Notes under the pieces: generated by a model
The model's input: the letters and a program-made list of their open reading frames with translations, nothing else
What the model was told of the DNA's origin: nothing
Database searches by the model: none
Shown: one piece after another, positions 5,757 to 7,222 of the stretch
Layout: each line of letters opens with the position of its first letter
Numbering within the stretch: the stretch's first letter is position 1
Made by a program: the position numbers and the translations under genes
Assembly: GCA_013817555.1 (NCBI GenBank)
Contig: JACDCN010000102.1
Location: 1-7,222 of the forward strand
Length of the DNA: 7,222 nt
Reading direction: 5' to 3'
Origin: Actinomycetota bacterium
Lineage (GTDB): Bacteria; Actinomycetota; Thermoleophilia; Gaiellales; Gaiellaceae

Positions 5757-7050
5757 AGCCGAGCTCTCTGGCAACGAGCGCGGCGATGCTAGCACAGATA
5801 TTCCCTGCTACCTCGGCTGTTTCGGCCTCCGCGAGCACTCGCACTAGGGGCTCGGTTCCCGACGCACGGACGAGGACTCGCCCTCTCCCACCGAGCTCCT
5901 CGGTGATGCGGTCGGCTTCGTCGAGAATCGACTGCGGGAGGACGCGGCGGCCGACGCGCACGTTCTGCTTGGACTGCGGATAACGAGGCATTGCCGAGGC
6001 GGCCTCACTCAACTCGCGGTTGCCGAGTGCGCGGCAGAGAAGGAGCGCGGCTGCGAGCCCATCTCCGGTCACGTGGTTTCCGAGCCAGACGACATGTCCG
6101 GACTGCTCGCCGCCGAGAAGGCCGCCGTCCCGGCGCAGAGCCTCGAGCAGATAGCGGTCTCCGACCGGGGTCGTCACGACGCGAATGCCGTGCTCTGCCA
6201 TCAGGCGATGGAAGCCGAGGTTCGTCATCACGGTCACTGCCACGAGATCGACCCCGAGCGCGAGCGCGAGGATCGCAAGGATCTGGTCTCCGTCGAGCGG
6301 CTCGCCCCGTTCGTCCACGGCAAGCATGCGGTCGCCGTCGCCGTCGAAGGCGACCCCAAGATCGAGACCCAGCCTTGTAACAGCCTGTTGCAAGGTGACC
6401 AGGTCGGTTGCGCCGCAGCCGACGTTGATGTTCGTTCCGTCCGGCGCGATGCCGATCGCGTGCACCTCGGCCCCGAGCTCCTCGAAGACCGCGGGCGCGA
6501 GATCGGAGAACGCGCCGTTCGCGCAGTCGACGCCGATGCGGAGACCCGAGAGGTCGGAACCGAAGCTGTCGACGATGTGGCGCAGATATCTCTTCGGAGC
6601 GGTGTCGAGCCGTTCGACCAAGCCGCCGTGGTCGCGCGCCGGGCTTTCGAGCAGCTCCTCGATCGCCTCCTCGTCCTCATCCGTAAGCTTGCGCCCTTCG
6701 CCGTCGAAGAGCTTCACCCCGTTGTACTCGGGCGGGTTGTGGGAGGCGGAGATGACCGCGCCGAGGTCCTCCGCGAGCAGCGCCACCGCCGGGGTGGGCA
6801 GCACTCCGGCGAGAACCGCAGTCCAGCCCGCCGACGAGATCCCGCGGGCAAGCGTCGCCTCGAGCTCCGGCCCGGACCCACGGGTATCCCGTCCGATGAG
6901 GACACGTCCAGGGTCAGACCCGGTTTCTGCTTTTCCGGCAGCTTTCGCCCAGAGCACGGCTGCCCGGCCGATCTTTTCCACAAGGTCGGTCGTCAGATCC
7001 TCGCCGACGACGCCGCGAATTCCGTCCGTTCCGAAGTAACGCCGCGCCAC
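5755..7050 (-). CDS. glmM: Phosphoglucosamine mutase GlmM
   Basis: GlmM interconverts glucosamine-6-phosphate and glucosamine-1-phosphate, feeding GlmU and peptidoglycan synthesis; it is cytoplasmic and needs Mg2+ and an active-site phosphoserine. The 431-residue protein starts with the typical RYFGTDGIRG (4-13). It carries the phosphoserine loop ISASHNPPEYNGVKLFDG (100-117, Ser103), the metal loop FDGDGDR (235-241, Asp236, Asp238, Asp240), the sugar-specificity loop GGEQSGH (313-319) followed by TGDGL, and the phosphate-binding RASGTEPLVRV (395-405). The EQSGH-TGDGL form favours GlmM over phosphoglucomutase. It is slightly shorter than the usual 440-450 residues, with no missing motif. The start is GTG at 7050, ten bases after the rpsI stop. 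A weak GAGG lies in the last rpsI codons, so translation is probably coupled to rpsI. It precedes glmS, the enzyme supplying its substrate. Confidence 0.97.
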   Translation of the reverse strand: MARRYFGTDGIRGVVGEDLTTDLVEKIGRAAVLWAKAAGKAETGSDPGRVLIGRDTRGSGPELEATLARGISSAGWTAVLAGVLPTPAVALLAEDLGAVISASHNPPEYNGVKLFDGEGRKLTDEDEEAIEELLESPARDHGGLVERLDTAPKRYLRHIVDSFGSDLSGLRIGVDCANGAFSDLAPAVFEELGAEVHAIGIAPDGTNINVGCGATDLVTLQQAVTRLGLDLGVAFDGDGDRMLAVDERGEPLDGDQILAILALALGVDLVAVTVMTNLGFHRLMAEHGIRVVTTPVGDRYLLEALRRDGGLLGGEQSGHVVWLGNHVTGDGLAAALLLCRALGNRELSEAASAMPRYPQSKQNVRVGRRVLPQSILDEADRITEELGGRGRVLVRASGTEPLVRVLAEAETAEVAGNICASIAALVARELG

Positions 7051-7060
7051 GGCGGCGAAG

Positions 7061-7222
7061 CTACCTCTTCGAGAACTGCGGAGCCTTGCGAGCCTTGTGC
7101 AGACCGGCCTTCTTGCGCTCGACGATGCGTGCGTCGCGGGTCAGGAACCCCTGGCGCTTGAGCGGCACGCGAATCTCCGGGTCGGCTTCGACCAGGGCCC
7201 GCGCGATTCCGTGTCTGACTGC
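7061..7222 (-). CDS. rpsI: Small ribosomal subunit protein uS9 (RpsI), C-terminal part only
   Basis: The window holds the last 53 codons and the TAG stop; the N-terminus lies beyond the right edge. The reading AVRHGIARAL, then the basic segment RKKAGLHKARKAPQFSKR at the end, is the S9 C-terminus. Its terminal SKR tail reaches the P-site tRNA in the 30S subunit. In actinobacteria rplM-rpsI is commonly followed by glmM, as seen here. The ten-base gap to glmM suggests one transcript, linking glucosamine synthesis to ribosomal protein expression. Confidence 0.97.
   Translation of the reverse strand, partial: AVRHGIARALVEADPEIRVPLKRQGFLTRDARIVERKKAGLHKARKAPQFSKR

Noticed and set aside
4289..5758. 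Long plus-strand open frame (489 codons) opposite glmS
   Set aside because: It is fully antisense to an unmistakable glmS with complete motifs. Long antisense frames are expected in GC-rich coding DNA, and the product has no recognisable domain.
6073..7161. Plus-strand open frame (362 codons) opposite glmM and rpsI
   Set aside because: It spans two well-identified minus-strand genes and their junction, and the translation is low-complexity and charged. It is a codon-bias shadow.

Overview
This 7.2 kb window is high-GC bacterial DNA whose gene content and order point to an actinobacterium, most likely of the class Thermoleophilia (Gaiellales or Solirubrobacterales type). Two things support this: the order rpsI-glmM-glmS on one strand, which is an actinobacterial arrangement, and a small exported protein with decapeptide repeats followed by collagen-like Gly-X-Y triplets, a kind I associate with Thermoleophilia genomes. 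The taxonomic call is inference, because no rRNA gene is present.

Right half (about 3881-7222, minus strand): the end of rpsI (ribosomal protein S9) is followed after 10 bases by glmM, and 50 bases later by glmS. GlmS makes glucosamine-6-phosphate from fructose-6-phosphate and glutamine. GlmM isomerises it to glucosamine-1-phosphate, the precursor of UDP-GlcNAc and so of peptidoglycan. This is a housekeeping block with all catalytic motifs intact. A hairpin lies between glmM and glmS and another lies just after glmS.

Middle (about 2391-3880): a minus-strand gene for a secreted collagen-like protein converges on a plus-strand gene for a divergent PlsY-type acyltransferase. The 177 bases between their stop codons are almost filled by a 164-base nested imperfect palindrome (3088-3251). 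Its first two bases are the last two bases of the plsY stop codon. Most mismatches in its two long helices become G-U wobbles if the plus strand is the transcript, which suggests a folded plus-strand RNA.

Left part (1-2390, minus strand): a tightly packed three-gene run with overlapping ends. It consists of fdhD (sulfurtransferase that activates formate dehydrogenase), a membrane-anchored protein that looks like an archaemetzincin without its zinc motif, and a MobA-like molybdenum cofactor nucleotidyltransferase fused in frame to an ANT(6)/AadK-like nucleotidyltransferase domain. The last gene runs off the left edge. FdhD and MobA both serve molybdenum- or tungsten-bis-pterin enzymes, so the run is probably a formate dehydrogenase maturation operon. 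The degenerate archaemetzincin and the extra nucleotidyltransferase domain are the least explained parts and the most interesting ones.
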